Origin: Nitrospira sp.
GTDB taxonomy: Bacteria; Nitrospirota; Nitrospiria; Nitrospirales; Nitrospiraceae
Length of the DNA stretch: 64,000 nucleotides
Direction of reading: 5' to 3'
NCBI GenBank assembly: GCA_024998625.1
Contig: JACOEL010000017.1
Location: 42,916-106,915, forward strand
Shown: piece by piece, positions 44,632 through 54,493 of the stretch
Layout: each line of letters opens with the position of its first letter
Numbering within the stretch: the stretch's first letter is position 1
The notes under the pieces: model-generated
The model's database searches: none
The model's input: only the letters and a program-made list of their open reading frames with translations
Told to the model about the DNA's origin: nothing
Made by a program: the position numbers and the translations under genes

Positions 44632-46075
44632 CGATCTCACTATCCAACCGTCCGAGCCGACGCGACTTCCTGATCGGGAGCCGCTCGGGAAAGATGCGTC
44701 TCGTGACGCCGTCGGCGGAGGACAGGCGAAGCCAGACGTGCGGCTGGTCTCCATCCAGCGGCTCCTGCGCCGTGGCGCCATCACCAATCTGGCCAAGATG
44801 CTGGCGCGCATGCATCCTGCGGACATCGCCAACGTCATCGACCATCTTTCCTCACTGAAAGAAAAACGCGAAATCTTCGAACTGGTGCGCGGAGACGTCA
44901 AACGCGGGCAGGTGCTGAGCGAATTGGACGGCGAGAGCATCACGCTGGTGTTGTCCGATCTGCTGCCTTCCGATGCCGCCTGGTTGTTGAAAGACCTCGG
45001 TTCCGACGATATTGCCTACATTTTGAGTGTGATTCCGAACGATCGCGCCAAGGAGATCCTGGCGCTGATGCGGACTGAGGATTCCACTGAAATCGCCGAC
45101 CTGCTGAAGTATCCCAAAGGCACGGCCGGCGGCATCATGACCACCGAGTTTTTCGCACTGTTCGAGGATGCCACGGCGCAGGAAGCGATTCGTCGCTTGC
45201 AGCAGGCCACCGACGCGGAAATGGTGTTCTACATCTATGTGACGGACAAGGAGGACCGGCTTGTCGGTGTGTTATCGCTCCGCCAATTACTGACCGTCCC
45301 GCCGGCGACTCCATTGAAGAACATCATGACCCGGGATCTGATCAGCGTGGCCGTGGACATGGATCAGGAAGAGGTCTCGCGCCAGGTGGCAAGCTACAAC
45401 CTGCTAGCCATTCCTGTGGTAGAGAAAGACGGCAAATTGGTCGGCATCATCACCGTAGACGACGTCGTCGATGTCATCCGGGAAGAAGCGACCGAAGACA
45501 TGTTGAAAATGGCCGGCGCCATTGAAGAGGATGCGATGTTCAAGTCCTCGAGCATGGCCGCAGCCCGTGTGCGCCTGCCGTGGCTTTTTACCAATCTCGT
45601 CGGGAGCCTCCTGTCCGGCATGCTGTTATGGATGTTCCGCTATACCATTCAGGAAGTGGTGGCCATCGTCAGTTTTATCCCCGTCATCGCAGCCATGGGG
45701 GGCAACGTCGGATTGCAGTCCTCCACGCTGATCATTCGAGGGCTCGCCACCGGCTTGGTGGAACTCACCGATGTGTGGAAGATTTTCTTTCGTGAAGCGA
45801 AGATCGCGTTTCTCATGGGCATTGCCTGTAGTCTGATGCTGACCGTGGTGGGCTGGCTGTGGCATCAAGTCTTTTTGGGCATGGTGGTCGGGGTGTCGCT
45901 CATTACGGCGTTCCTGGTGTCGACGAGCATGGCGACGGTGATGCCGATCGTCTTGAAGCGGATGGGCGTGGATCCTGCCGTGGCCGCCGGTCCGTTCGTG
46001 ACGACGGCCAATGACATCACCGGCATTGCCATTTACCTCACGCTGGCGACAATCTTTCTCGAGCAAATTCGATAA
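44612..46075 (+). CDS. mgtE: Magnesium transporter MgtE
   Basis: About 487 residues. N-terminal superhelical domain (MLARMHPADIANVIDHL, LLPSDAAWLLKDL), two CBS domains (LVGVLSLRQLLT; LVGIITVDDVVDVI) and a five-helix membrane domain with the channel signature FIPVIAAMGGNVGLQSSTLIIRG in segments. Mg2+-gated channel. The start is unclear: TTG 44612 is the earliest in-frame start and overlaps era by 20 bases; the first 40 residues have no family character. Confidence 0.96.
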   Translation: MRSWVINDLTIQPSEPTRLPDREPLGKDASRDAVGGGQAKPDVRLVSIQRLLRRGAITNLAKMLARMHPADIANVIDHLSSLKEKREIFELVRGDVKRGQVLSELDGESITLVLSDLLPSDAAWLLKDLGSDDIAYILSVIPNDRAKEILALMRTEDSTEIADLLKYPKGTAGGIMTTEFFALFEDATAQEAIRRLQQATDAEMVFYIYVTDKEDRLVGVLSLRQLLTVPPATPLKNIMTRDLISVAVDMDQEEVSRQVASYNLLAIPVVEKDGKLVGIITVDDVVDVIREEATEDMLKMAGAIEEDAMFKSSSMAAARVRLPWLFTNLVGSLLSGMLLWMFRYTIQEVVAIVSFIPVIAAMGGNVGLQSSTLIIRGLATGLVELTDVWKIFFREAKIAFLMGIACSLMLTVVGWLWHQVFLGMVVGVSLITAFLVSTSMATVMPIVLKRMGVDPAVAAGPFVTTANDITGIAIYLTLATIFLEQIR

Positions 46076-46131
46076 TGACGCGCGGTGGGTCTCTCTTCGT
46101 TTCCCTGTGATCCTTCACGCTGGGTGGTGAG

Positions 46132-46890
46132 ATGCCGTTGGTGAAGACTGCTGCCATCGTGCTGCACAGCCGAAAGTGGGGTGACGCCGACCGGATCGTC
46201 ACGTTCTATACGATGCGTTTGGGAAAATTGCGCGGGGTCGCGCGCGGCGCGCGCCGGTTGAAGAGCCGTCTCGGTGGTATGATCGAGCCCTTTACCCTCT
46301 GCCAGTTGGATCTGTTTGAGAAGCCCGGCGATTCACTCTACCGGATTTCACAGGTGGCGTTGGATGAGCCGTTTGCCAAGTTTCGAGACGATCTGACCCT
46401 CATGACCGCTGCGGGGCGCATGGTCAACCTTGTGAGTGCCGTCATGGCGGAAGGCGATCCGGAACCGCGGGTGTTTGAGATGTTGGAAACAGGGTTGCGC
46501 ACGTTGTTGGAGAGTCGGGACGCGGCATGGACGACCCTGTTGTTCCAGATTTGCCTGTTGGGGATGACCGGGTTCCGACCGCAAACCGAGCAGTGTGCAA
46601 CCTGCGGTCAGGTGCATCGGAGTCCTCTCCCGCAATTCTCACCCACGGCCGGTGGGATCGTGTGTGAGCGGTGCGCGCGCCGTCAGCCGTTTCATTGCAC
46701 GGCGTTGTCTCGCGGAAGCGTCGCCTTTCTCCATCAAGCGTTGCAGATGCAGCCGGCGCTCTTGAATCGATTGCATGCGGCCGGTCAGGTGCGGACTGAA
46801 GTCGAGTCGGTCATTGAAAGTTATGTCACGGTGGTGGCGGGGCGACGGCTTCCGCCGATCGATTTTTTGACCAGCGGAAGTCCTGCGTAA
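46132..46890 (+). CDS. recO: DNA repair protein RecO
   Basis: 252 residues. N-terminal OB fold (AAIVLHSRKWGDADRIVTFYT, GKLRGVARGARR), helical middle, and a four-Cys zinc site (CATCGQVHRSPLP and CERCARRQ). Loads RecA on SSB-coated DNA with RecR and anneals complementary strands. Fifty-six bases after mgtE. Confidence 0.95.
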   Translation: MPLVKTAAIVLHSRKWGDADRIVTFYTMRLGKLRGVARGARRLKSRLGGMIEPFTLCQLDLFEKPGDSLYRISQVALDEPFAKFRDDLTLMTAAGRMVNLVSAVMAEGDPEPRVFEMLETGLRTLLESRDAAWTTLLFQICLLGMTGFRPQTEQCATCGQVHRSPLPQFSPTAGGIVCERCARRQPFHCTALSRGSVAFLHQALQMQPALLNRLHAAGQVRTEVESVIESYVTVVAGRRLPPIDFLTSGSPA

Positions 46891-46956
46891 AACGGCATCC
46901 AGTTTGCGTGGGGCATGAGTTCTAGGGAAGCCGAGTGAGGGAGCGTTGCCTATAAT

Positions 46957-47313
46957 ATGAGTGAGACGGTGCTTGAACCGACCGATATGGAATGGGTGGA
47001 GAAGGGTGTCTTGAGCATCACCTGGAGTGATGGGCACAAGGCGCTCTATCCTGTCCGTTATCTCCGGCAGCATTGCCCGTGCGCCGCTTGCACGGATGAG
47101 TGGACGGGAGAGCTTCGGCTGAAACCGGATGATGTGCCGATGGTGATTATGTTGCAGGATGTGCAGCCGGTCGGACGGTATGCGTTTCAATTTACTTGGA
47201 GCGACGGACACGATACGGGGATTTATTCCTATATGTTTCTCCGGCGGATGTGCCAGTGCGACGTGTGCCAGCCGGTGAAACCTGTGGAGCCGCGGTCCAG
47301 ACGGTTGCTTTGA
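46957..47313 (+). CDS. DUF971 domain protein
   Basis: 118 residues matching the small DUF971 domain (related to the N-terminus of gamma-butyrobetaine hydroxylase): ITWSDGHKALYPVRYLRQHCPCAAC, then FTWSDGHDTGIYSYMFLR. Two Cys clusters (CPCAAC and CQCDVC) suggest a metal site. In other bacteria the domain is linked to Fe-S or metal trafficking proteins; the role here is unknown. Confidence 0.88.
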   Translation: MSETVLEPTDMEWVEKGVLSITWSDGHKALYPVRYLRQHCPCAACTDEWTGELRLKPDDVPMVIMLQDVQPVGRYAFQFTWSDGHDTGIYSYMFLRRMCQCDVCQPVKPVEPRSRRLL

Positions 47314-47362
47314 TCGGTCGGACGCAGGTGTATCGGGAAAACGGAACGGGAGGTCTACTCAG

Positions 47363-47824
47363 ATGACACAAGCGCGAATCATTGCTGTGGGATGGTGGTG
47401 GCTTGTCGCTGTCCTCTCGGCGGCCTGTTCGAGTCTTCCTTCGTTGGATCAGCAAAAACAGCTGGTTCAGCAGGGGGACTATCGAATCCATCAGCTGACC
47501 CCGAGAGCCTTTGTTGAAACCTGGGGGGAACCGACCTATACCCATCAACAGTTCACGCATTTCTTCGGGATGCAGGACGGGCAGCTGATTCCCCAGTCGC
47601 GCATGGCCCTCGGAGAGTCTCCGAAGGGGTGGGAGACCGGGCTGGCCGCCGGCGATGCGTTATTCCTGGCCTATGCCGATCGTGGCCAGTATCTGGTGTT
47701 TCTCGATGAGGCGCTCGTGTACCATGAGGCGATGACGCCCGAGAAGGTCCATGCTGTCGGCAAGACTTGGAAGTACGAATCTCAATTCAAGACGCGACTC
47801 GAATTGTCGCCGGCCATGAAGTAA
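47363..47824 (+). CDS. Small lipoprotein of unknown function
   Basis: 153 residues with a hydrophobic leader and lipobox LSAAC (Cys22), so an envelope lipoprotein. The mature part (AFVETWGEPTYTH, FFGMQDGQLIPQSRMALGESP, YLVFLDEALVYHEAM) is globular but not a family I can name. A tight stop-start junction joins it to glgA. Confidence 0.7.
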   Translation: MTQARIIAVGWWWLVAVLSAACSSLPSLDQQKQLVQQGDYRIHQLTPRAFVETWGEPTYTHQQFTHFFGMQDGQLIPQSRMALGESPKGWETGLAAGDALFLAYADRGQYLVFLDEALVYHEAMTPEKVHAVGKTWKYESQFKTRLELSPAMK

Positions 47825-47842
47825 GTGGTGGCGGCTCCTTCT

Positions 47843-49372
47843 ATGATGGCTCCTTCCTCTCATCGTCCCCTGAAAATCTGCATGGTCTCCTCCGAGGTCG
47901 TGCCTTTTGCCAAGACGGGCGGGCTCGCGGATGTGGTGGGGGCTCTTGCAACCGAGTTTGCCAGGCTGGGGCACGATGTCTGCGTGCTGCTGCCGGCCTA
48001 TCGACAGGTCGATGCGCTGGGCTATCAGATGGTCGACTATGCCCGCTTGGCGGTGCCGACCGCGCAGGGGCTGGTGGAGACGCGTATCCAAGAGCTCGGC
48101 GGCCCGCATTCGCAGGTGGCAGTTTCCGGACGCCTCCGAGTGTTGACTGTTCGGCATGAGCTGTTCTTTTCCCGTTCAGGTCTCTACCAGGAAGCCGGCC
48201 GCGACTATCCCGACAATCTCGAGCGATTCGCATTTTTTTGCCGGGCTGTCATGGAATTGTTGGTGCACTTGGGTGAAAGGGATGGATGGCAGACGGATCT
48301 GCTGCATGTGCATGATTGGCAAGCCGCCCTGTGTGCCGTGTACTTGCGGACGCTCTATCAAGCGAAGGCCGCCGTTAGCGAGATCCGTAGCGTGCTGACC
48401 ATCCATAATCTTGGATATCAGGGACTATTTCCAGCTGAACATTTTTCCCTCACCGGCCTCCCTGCCCAGTTGTTTACCCCTGGTGCGCTTGAGTTTTATG
48501 GGAAGCTGAATCTCTTAAAAGGAGGGCTTGTCTTCGCCGATCTGCTCACGACGGTAAGCCCCACGTATAGCGAAGAGATCCAGACGCCGGAATATGGTTG
48601 TGGGCTGGAGGGGGTGATCAGTGGGCGGAAGGACGTGCTGCACGGAATCGTGAATGGCATTGACGCTGAGATCTGGAATCCCGCCAAGGATCCCCACCTG
48701 CCGAACCAGTATTCTCTCTCCGATATGTCCGGAAAGGCGCGATGCAAGAAAGGGCTTCAGCGTGAACTGAAGCTTCGTACCGACAAGGGGCCTCTTATCG
48801 GGGTAATTGCGAGACTGACCGGTCAGAAGGGGATCGATCTCGTGATCGATATTATTCCGGAGCTGATGGAACTCGATGTGCAGGTTGTGATTCTCGGGAC
48901 CGGAGATGCGAGGTATGAGCAGGAGGTGCGTGAGTTAGCGGAACGGTATCCCGGACGACTCGCGGTGCGCAACGTCTTTGACGAAGGGCTGGCCCATCGG
49001 ATTGAAGCCGGCGCGGATATGTTTCTCATGCCGTCCCGGTATGAGCCTTGCGGCCTCAGTCAGTTATACAGCCTTCGCTATGGTACTGTTCCTGTCGTAA
49101 GGAAGACCGGAGGATTGGCCGACACCGTGGTGAACTATACCCCGAGTACTTTCAAGGGATCGCGTGCCACCGGTTTCAGCTTTACGGATACCAGCGCGGC
49201 CTCGCTTTTGACCTGTCTCTTGCTTGCATTGTCGATCTACCGGAAAAAGGCGGATTGGCATCGCATCGTCAGGGCAGGCATGGAGCAGGATTTGTCATGG
49301 GCTCGATCAGCCGAGATCTATCTACAGTTATTCCAAGAGCTGCTTGAAGGGAAAGAGCCGCAGGGGAAGTAA
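47843..49372 (+). CDS. glgA: Glycogen (starch) synthase
   Basis: About 509 residues, GT5 family. N-terminal KTGGLADVVGAL binds ADP-glucose; middle VHDWQAALCAVYLRT and HNLGYQG; C-terminal RYEPCGLSQLYSLRYGTVPVVRKTGGLADTV in segments with the second KTGGL. Transfers glucose from ADP-glucose to alpha-1,4 chains. The start may be GTG 47825, ATG 47843 or ATG 47846; the family begins near LKICMVSSEV. No other glycogen gene is adjacent. Confidence 0.96.
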   Translation: MMAPSSHRPLKICMVSSEVVPFAKTGGLADVVGALATEFARLGHDVCVLLPAYRQVDALGYQMVDYARLAVPTAQGLVETRIQELGGPHSQVAVSGRLRVLTVRHELFFSRSGLYQEAGRDYPDNLERFAFFCRAVMELLVHLGERDGWQTDLLHVHDWQAALCAVYLRTLYQAKAAVSEIRSVLTIHNLGYQGLFPAEHFSLTGLPAQLFTPGALEFYGKLNLLKGGLVFADLLTTVSPTYSEEIQTPEYGCGLEGVISGRKDVLHGIVNGIDAEIWNPAKDPHLPNQYSLSDMSGKARCKKGLQRELKLRTDKGPLIGVIARLTGQKGIDLVIDIIPELMELDVQVVILGTGDARYEQEVRELAERYPGRLAVRNVFDEGLAHRIEAGADMFLMPSRYEPCGLSQLYSLRYGTVPVVRKTGGLADTVVNYTPSTFKGSRATGFSFTDTSAASLLTCLLLALSIYRKKADWHRIVRAGMEQDLSWARSAEIYLQLFQELLEGKEPQGK

Positions 49373-49398
49373 GGGCTTACTTGCGCGAAGCGCAAAGA

Positions 49399-49896
49399 CT
49401 ACCGGAGAGCGGCTTGGAGTGTGACGTCGAGGTACGACAGCCGTTCCCGAGCTTGCGAGGCGTAGTAAGAGGAGTCGGATTGCGTCTGGTTTTCTATCAC
49501 CTGCCTGAACTCATTTCGCGCCAGATCATGTTCCCCGATTGCTACGGCCAGATTCCCTGCGTGCAGGCTGCAGGCAGCGGCCATGGCATGAACGTCCACG
49601 GCGAGCCTCGACGTCGGCTGGGTCACTATGTTCTTCAGCTTGGTCGGAAGGAAGTTTTCGAGTGATGAGCGGAGAGGTTGGGCCTGACTGACCTCGCGTA
49701 ACTTGTGCGAATCCAGCAGGGCCGATTGGGTTTGGTCCGAGGACAAGCAATGGGTGTAGGTACTCCACACATCCATAAACCGGACATTATCGTAGCGAAC
49801 CGAGGTAGCCGTAGGGTTGGATTGGCAACCGACGACCGACAAGGCAGCGACCAGAATGGCGAGGATGCCGACTCCGATGTCTCGTTTATCGCTCAT
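49399..49896 (-). CDS. Lipoprotein of unknown function
   Basis: 165 residues from ATG 49896, preceded by GGAGGAGG. Hydrophobic leader and lipobox LSVVGC (Cys24). The mature part is helical (KLREVSQAQPLRSSLENFL; LAVAIGEHDLARNEFRQVIENQ, TPR-like in feel). I cannot name the family. An upstream extension to 49971 lacks a ribosome site. Converges on glgA. Confidence 0.75.
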   Translation of the reverse strand: MSDKRDIGVGILAILVAALSVVGCQSNPTATSVRYDNVRFMDVWSTYTHCLSSDQTQSALLDSHKLREVSQAQPLRSSLENFLPTKLKNIVTQPTSRLAVDVHAMAAACSLHAGNLAVAIGEHDLARNEFRQVIENQTQSDSSYYASQARERLSYLDVTLQAALR

Positions 49897-49970
49897 GTGC
49901 CGCCTCCTCCAATCCCTGTCTCTTTGTCGAGACAACAAGGTGTTGAGCAAGTGTCGAGCCAGGGTTTGCA

Positions 49971-50000
49971 ATTATAAGCCATTGAACTAATTGAGATTAA
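49971..50000 (-). promoter_or_regulatory. Possible promoter for the lipoprotein at 49399-49896
   Basis: A perfect TATAAT on the minus strand (49976-49971), with a weak TTAATC 18 bases upstream (50000-49995), in an A+T-rich stretch. It would give a leader of about 68 bases. Confidence 0.35.
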
Positions 50001-50705
50001 ATTCGTAATTTGAGGCCGTTCCTGTCTCAATAATATGTCACTGTGTTGAATAGAACACGAAAGATGAGCTCCGGACAGGGACCTTGAAGGACCGAACTAT
50101 GGTCCACTCGTGCCTTCCCTGGCTTTCCTTCCAACCGTCGAGATTGTGTGGATCGCTTGGTGGAGTGATGGGTAGTGTCCGGCATAGCTGAGGCTTCAGT
50201 GCTGGTTGGCGTTGTCCTGCGATGGTCTCGGCGGTATTGTGCAGATTCGGTGATACAGACCTTTTCCCTGACCGAGACCGTGCTCGGCCATCGCTCGTAG
50301 GACGACGGATGCGAGATGGTATTCCTGTGACGATGCGGTGGCGGCAGCCCCCGTCACTGAGCTACTATTCTGCAGCTGAGCGGCCGATGTAGTGAAGTGA
50401 GGCATCCGTGACAGTTAAAGATGAAGAAGCCAATTGTTGGCTGAATGTCCGTCACATGGTTCGGGTAGCGTGCCGGCGGTTGTGACTCTAGCGAATTTTG
50501 TCCGTGGCTGATATTGTCAGGGGCTCGTGGTGTGAATGTCCTCTGCAATGTGTCTGGTCATGTACTCGGCGGCACGCGTTGCTTTAATCAACTGGTTCCG
50601 CAGATGGTGCGGTTGTTGTCGCCCAATTGCCTGACCGTTTTGACCTCGATCCCAGCAGTCAAACCGTATCGAGTGCCATCCTTTTGGTGAAAGGTTCCTC
50701 CGTTC
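49977..50705. other. Gene-poor interval upstream of the PEP mutase gene
   Basis: About 730 bases separate the minus-strand lipoprotein from the PEP mutase gene. The first 120 bases are A+T-rich. I see no tRNA, no transposase remnant and no strong coding signal except one weak minus-strand reading frame (50196-50405). A leader RNA or remnant gene cannot be excluded. Confidence 0.4.
50196..50405 (-). CDS. Doubtful small reading frame (69 residues)
   Basis: Starts MPHFTTSAAQLQ and contains YHLASVVLRAMAEHGLGQGKG, which is helix-like and not obviously random. There is no ribosome site before the ATG and no recognised family. Listed only because the interval is otherwise empty. Confidence 0.2.
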   Translation of the reverse strand: MPHFTTSAAQLQNSSSVTGAAATASSQEYHLASVVLRAMAEHGLGQGKGLYHRICTIPPRPSQDNANQH

Positions 50706-52340
50706 ATGAATGCGAGCCAAGCGTTGACCAAGACACGTCAATTCAGAAACCTGCTCCTCTCTGAACAACTGCAGTTCATCTGCGAAGCCCACAACGGCCT
50801 CAGCGCGAAAATCGTCCAGGAGGCCGGGTTTCCCGGTATTTGGGCCAGTGGCCTTTCCATTTCGGCTCAGTTCGGTGTACGTGACAACAATGAGGCCAGC
50901 TGGACCCAGGTGCTTGAAGACCTCGAATTCATGTCCGATGCTACCCGGATTCCGATCCTTCTTGACGGTGACACGGGGTACGGCAATTTCAACAATATGC
51001 AGCGGCTCATTCGGAAACTCGAACAGCGCAACATCGCCGCGGTGTGCATCGAAGATAAGCTGTTCCCCAAGACCAACAGTTTTCTCAAGGGCGATGCGCA
51101 GCCGCTCGCCGATATGCAGGAATTTTGCGGCAAAATTAAAGCTGGGAAAGATGCGCAGACCGACCCTGATTTTTGTCTGATTGCCAGGGTTGAGGCCTTC
51201 ATTTGTGGGTGGGGGCTGGCGGAGGCGCTGCGGCGTGCAGAGGCCTATCATCAGGCGGGCGCGGACGGTATTCTCATTCATAGCGCGCTTTCGGTGCCGG
51301 ATGAGATCCTCGCGTTCAAGCGGGAATGGGGCAATCGTTGTCCGGTGGTGATTGTGCCCACGAAATACTATGCGACGCCGACGGATGTGTTTCGGCAGCA
51401 TGGTTTTTCGATGGTGATCTGGGCAAATCATATGCTGCGAGCGGCCGTGGCCAGCATGCAGAAAACCGCGCGAGCGTTGAAGGAGAGTGAGCATCTCCTC
51501 TCCATTGAGGATAAGGTCGCGCCGGTCTCCGAAATATTTCGACTTCAGAATGCCGCGGAGTTGCTGGAGGCGGAAGAACGTTATCTGCCCCGAGGCGCCG
51601 AGGGCACTTCAGCGGTGGTATTGGCCGCATCCCGGGGAGAGGAATTGGGGGAGCTGACTGAGGACCAACCCAAAACCATGGTGAAAGTGCAGGGGGTTCC
51701 CATCTTGAGCCACATCGTCGATGCGTATAATGCCGTCGGGATTAAAGATATTTTAGTCGTCCGTGGCTATAAGAAAGAGGCGGTGAACCTCCCCAACTTG
51801 ACGTACATCGACAATCTCGGATTTGCTGAGACCGGTGAATTGGCCTCCTTGTCCCAGGCGTTGCAATCCAGAAGGGGTCGTTTCCAGCCGATGATCGTTT
51901 CCTATGGAGATGTCTTATTTAATAAATATATTCCGCAGGCGTTGTGCCAGGTGCAGGACGACTGCGTGATTTTCGTCGACAGCAACTGGAGGGATCAGAG
52001 CAGCTATGCCCGCTTGGGCGGTTTTGCCGAATGCTCCATTCCGAATTCGCGGAAAGCCTTCAATGCCAAAATCCATCTCAAGCAATTGGGGAGGACCGTT
52101 CCCGAGGAGTCGATCCATGGAGTCTGGATGGGGTTTCTAAAGCTCTCTTCCAGTGCGGCCAGCCAGGTCAATGATCTCCTGTTGGGCATGCTTGCCGATC
52201 CGGCGAATCGAAGGGCCGGCATTCCGCAATTGCTGCAGGAACTCCTGAAACGGGACGTCCCGATTCGTGTGTTGTATACAGTCGGTCATTGGTTGGATGT
52301 CAACAGTCTGGAGGATGTTGTCCAGGCTGGGAATTTCTGA
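50706..52340 (+). CDS. Phosphoenolpyruvate mutase fused to a nucleotidyltransferase (PepM-PntC type)
   Basis: 544 residues. The N-terminal domain (1-290) is a PEP mutase: DGDTGYG (Asp87, Asp89) and [10 protein letters not shown] (Glu116, Lys122, Asn124, Ser125), where the KTNS element separates true mutases from isocitrate-lyase-like relatives. It forms the C-P bond of phosphonopyruvate from PEP. The C-terminal domain (about 300-544) is a nucleotidyltransferase with [22 protein letters not shown]; such fusions are known to activate 2-aminoethylphosphonate as the CMP derivative (PntC). No aminotransferase gene lies nearby. Followed 127 bases later by phosphonopyruvate decarboxylase, completing the committed steps. 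Confidence 0.92.
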   Translation: MNASQALTKTRQFRNLLLSEQLQFICEAHNGLSAKIVQEAGFPGIWASGLSISAQFGVRDNNEASWTQVLEDLEFMSDATRIPILLDGDTGYGNFNNMQRLIRKLEQRNIAAVCIEDKLFPKTNSFLKGDAQPLADMQEFCGKIKAGKDAQTDPDFCLIARVEAFICGWGLAEALRRAEAYHQAGADGILIHSALSVPDEILAFKREWGNRCPVVIVPTKYYATPTDVFRQHGFSMVIWANHMLRAAVASMQKTARALKESEHLLSIEDKVAPVSEIFRLQNAAELLEAEERYLPRGAEGTSAVVLAASRGEELGELTEDQPKTMVKVQGVPILSHIVDAYNAVGIKDILVVRGYKKEAVNLPNLTYIDNLGFAETGELASLSQALQSRRGRFQPMIVSYGDVLFNKYIPQALCQVQDDCVIFVDSNWRDQSSYARLGGFAECSIPNSRKAFNAKIHLKQLGRTVPEESIHGVWMGFLKLSSSAASQVNDLLLGMLADPANRRAGIPQLLQELLKRDVPIRVLYTVGHWLDVNSLEDVVQAGNF

Positions 52341-52467
52341 GTTTCACGTAAATAGATCCTAAATAGATTCGGTTAGGTGGTTATGGTCGGATGAAAAGTC
52401 CTGTTCGCAGTAAAAGCGCAGGTGAGGTCCGGCTCCACGAGGCGTACGCCTCAGGAGAGACGACGGC

Positions 52468-53595
52468 ATGATTGATCCACAGGATTTTATTACGTACCTT
52501 CAGGCCAATGGGGTGGAGTTTTTTACTGGGGTACCTGATTCTCTGTTGAAGGAGTTCTGTGCCTGTCTTGAACAAGTGCCTCGTGCCAGCCACCACATCA
52601 TCAGTGCTAACGAAGGGGGGGCTGTGGCGCTGGCACTCGGGTACCATCTCGCAACACGGAAGGTTCCGCTGGTCTATTTGCAGAATTCCGGGTTGGGAAA
52701 CATCATCAATCCTCTTTTGTCGTTGGCCGACCCTGAAGTGTATTCGGTTCCTCTCTTACTTGTGATCGGCTGGCGAGGAGAGCCAAATGTCCATGATGAA
52801 CCGCAACACAAGAAGCAGGGGCGGGTGATGCTCTCCATGCTCGATGCAATGGAGATTCCCCATTCCATTTTGGGGCCTGAGATAGTTGATCCGCAGGCAG
52901 CGCTGACGGATGCCCTAGATCATGTTCGGGAGATGAACGCACCGTATGCGCTCGTCATCAAGAAAGGGACTTTTAAATCGTTTGCTGTACCCAGGGTTGA
53001 GCAAACAGAGTTTCCGCTCTCCCGGGAGGAGGCGATTCAGCAGGTGATCGAATCGTTGGGCGAACGTGATGTGCTCATTTCTACGACCGGCATGCCTTCT
53101 CGTGAAGTGTATGAGTATAGAAGCAGGCGAGGGGAAGGGCATCAGCGGGATTTCTTAACCGTGGGAGGGATGGGGCACGCTTCCCAAATTGCCCTAGGAA
53201 TTGCGCTCCAACAACCGGGACGTTCTGTCTATTGTCTTGATGGAGATGGCGCTCTACTTATGCACATGGGGGCTCTTGCTATCACTGGCGCTCTCAAGCC
53301 CCGTAATCTTAAACATGTCATTGTGAACAATGGGGCTCATGATTCGGTAGGCGGGCAGCCGACGGTAGCCTTTGATGTCGATGTTCCGGGCATTGCTCAT
53401 GCGTGCGGCTACGAATCGGTATTCTGTGCCCAAACGAACCAGGAACTTCAGTCCTGTCTGGCAGAGTTACAGCGTTCAAGTGGTCCAAGCTTGTTGGAGG
53501 TCCGAGTACGCTGTGGTGCCAGGAAGGATATCGGACGTCCAGTAACAACTCCACGTCAGAACAAGAATGCGTTTATGGATTTTATCGAGAATTGA
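52468..53595 (+). CDS. Phosphonopyruvate decarboxylase
   Basis: 375 residues, thiamine-diphosphate enzyme converting phosphonopyruvate to phosphonoacetaldehyde, which drives the unfavourable PEP mutase reaction. The cofactor motif GDG...NN (259-261 and 287-288) and the catalytic Glu49 (SANEGGA) are present. LQNSGLGNIINPL and the WRGEP segment are typical of the Ppd/sulfopyruvate decarboxylase group; the neighbouring PEP mutase decides for the phosphonate substrate. AGGAGAG lies before the ATG. Confidence 0.92.
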   Translation: MIDPQDFITYLQANGVEFFTGVPDSLLKEFCACLEQVPRASHHIISANEGGAVALALGYHLATRKVPLVYLQNSGLGNIINPLLSLADPEVYSVPLLLVIGWRGEPNVHDEPQHKKQGRVMLSMLDAMEIPHSILGPEIVDPQAALTDALDHVREMNAPYALVIKKGTFKSFAVPRVEQTEFPLSREEAIQQVIESLGERDVLISTTGMPSREVYEYRSRRGEGHQRDFLTVGGMGHASQIALGIALQQPGRSVYCLDGDGALLMHMGALAITGALKPRNLKHVIVNNGAHDSVGGQPTVAFDVDVPGIAHACGYESVFCAQTNQELQSCLAELQRSSGPSLLEVRVRCGARKDIGRPVTTPRQNKNAFMDFIEN

Positions 53596-53703
53596 GGCGA
53601 GAGGTAGTTAGAGCAAGCGTTTTGTGGAGGATGATAGTTTGGCTGGAGCTCAATATGGCAAGTGAGCGTCAAGTCTGTGGTTGGCTCGGATTGAAACCCA
53701 TAG

Positions 53704-53730
53704 TCTAATTGTCGCAAGACGACAATTAGA
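53704..53730. terminator. Perfect 11-bp inverted repeat between convergent genes
   Basis: TCTAATTGTCG (53704-53714), five-base loop, CGACAATTAGA (53720-53730), placed between the ends of the decarboxylase gene (+) and the LuxR-type gene (-). Position suggests a bidirectional terminator. It lacks a T-run, so a protein-binding palindrome is an alternative. Confidence 0.45.
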
Positions 53731-53733
53731 ATG

Positions 53734-54345
53734 CTAAGATCGGAACACTTGGACTAAAACTCCTGTCCGAGTCGTTGAATTTGTCTTTCGCATAATGTGT
53801 TTGATGTGTTCCTTTACTGTCTGCTCGGTGATCTTCAGCGCGTTGGCTATTTCCTTATTGGTCCATCCCTTGGCCAGATTTTCGACCACTGATTGCTCTC
53901 TGTTTGTGAGCTGAAACCGTTCCTTGGCTTGATCGGTATTAAGTTGCTGCCGGCGACCAAGCTCTTCCAGTGTTACGACAAGGCGAGCATACTGGATGCC
54001 ACCTCGGTCAGGTAAGCCAAATCCTCGGAGGAGGACGGGCTGATTGGGGTTTCCTGCGATTCGTTTGACCTCAAATTGTTCCCAGTCCTTTGCCTCGGTG
54101 CGAACTTGGAGTGCCTTCATAACTTCGGTGCAGAGTTCCGTCAAGGCAGAGGGGAGCACCCCCTGGGCGGACTTTGCAGGTGCGCCACCGTTTTCAGCCA
54201 TATTGATGAGCTTGGACAGTTCAGCAGCTTGTCGGTTCATATGCAGCAGTTGCATGGAGGAGGATAAAACGACGATTCCGGCGCCTGCACGTTGGTCGAC
54301 CAGGTTATCTGCTGGTTCCTGAGAGTGAACAGCGTTTTGAGCCAC
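53734..54345 (-). CDS. LuxR-type transcriptional regulator
   Basis: 203 residues. C-terminal LuxR helix-turn-helix (LTNREQSVVENLAKGWTNK, then EIANALKITEQTVKEHIKHI). The N-terminal ~130 residues (GIVVLSSSMQLLHMNRQAAEL) look like a PAS sensor domain. No receiver-domain Asp. GTG start at 54345 with GGAG upstream. It faces away from the exopolysaccharide genes and probably controls them or the phosphonate pair (inference from position). Such regulators are common at EPS loci. Confidence 0.88.
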   Translation of the reverse strand: MAQNAVHSQEPADNLVDQRAGAGIVVLSSSMQLLHMNRQAAELSKLINMAENGGAPAKSAQGVLPSALTELCTEVMKALQVRTEAKDWEQFEVKRIAGNPNQPVLLRGFGLPDRGGIQYARLVVTLEELGRRQQLNTDQAKERFQLTNREQSVVENLAKGWTNKEIANALKITEQTVKEHIKHIMRKTNSTTRTGVLVQVFRS

Positions 54346-54426
54346 GGCGATACTCCGTATGGTCCTTAATCTCTCTAGACAATCAGGCTATTTCTGATAA
54401 CCTAAAGCATGTGTCTGTTACTAGTA

Positions 54427-54455
54427 ATGCTACATAATACTTTCGAGGTAGTCAA
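54427..54455 (-). promoter_or_regulatory. Possible promoter of the LuxR-type gene
   Basis: Minus strand TTGACT (54455-54450), 17 bases, TAGCAT (54432-54427). It would give a leader of about 75 bases. Confidence 0.35.
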
Positions 54456-54493
54456 ATTATACTTGTGGGGGAGTTATCCGTACATCATTGGTA

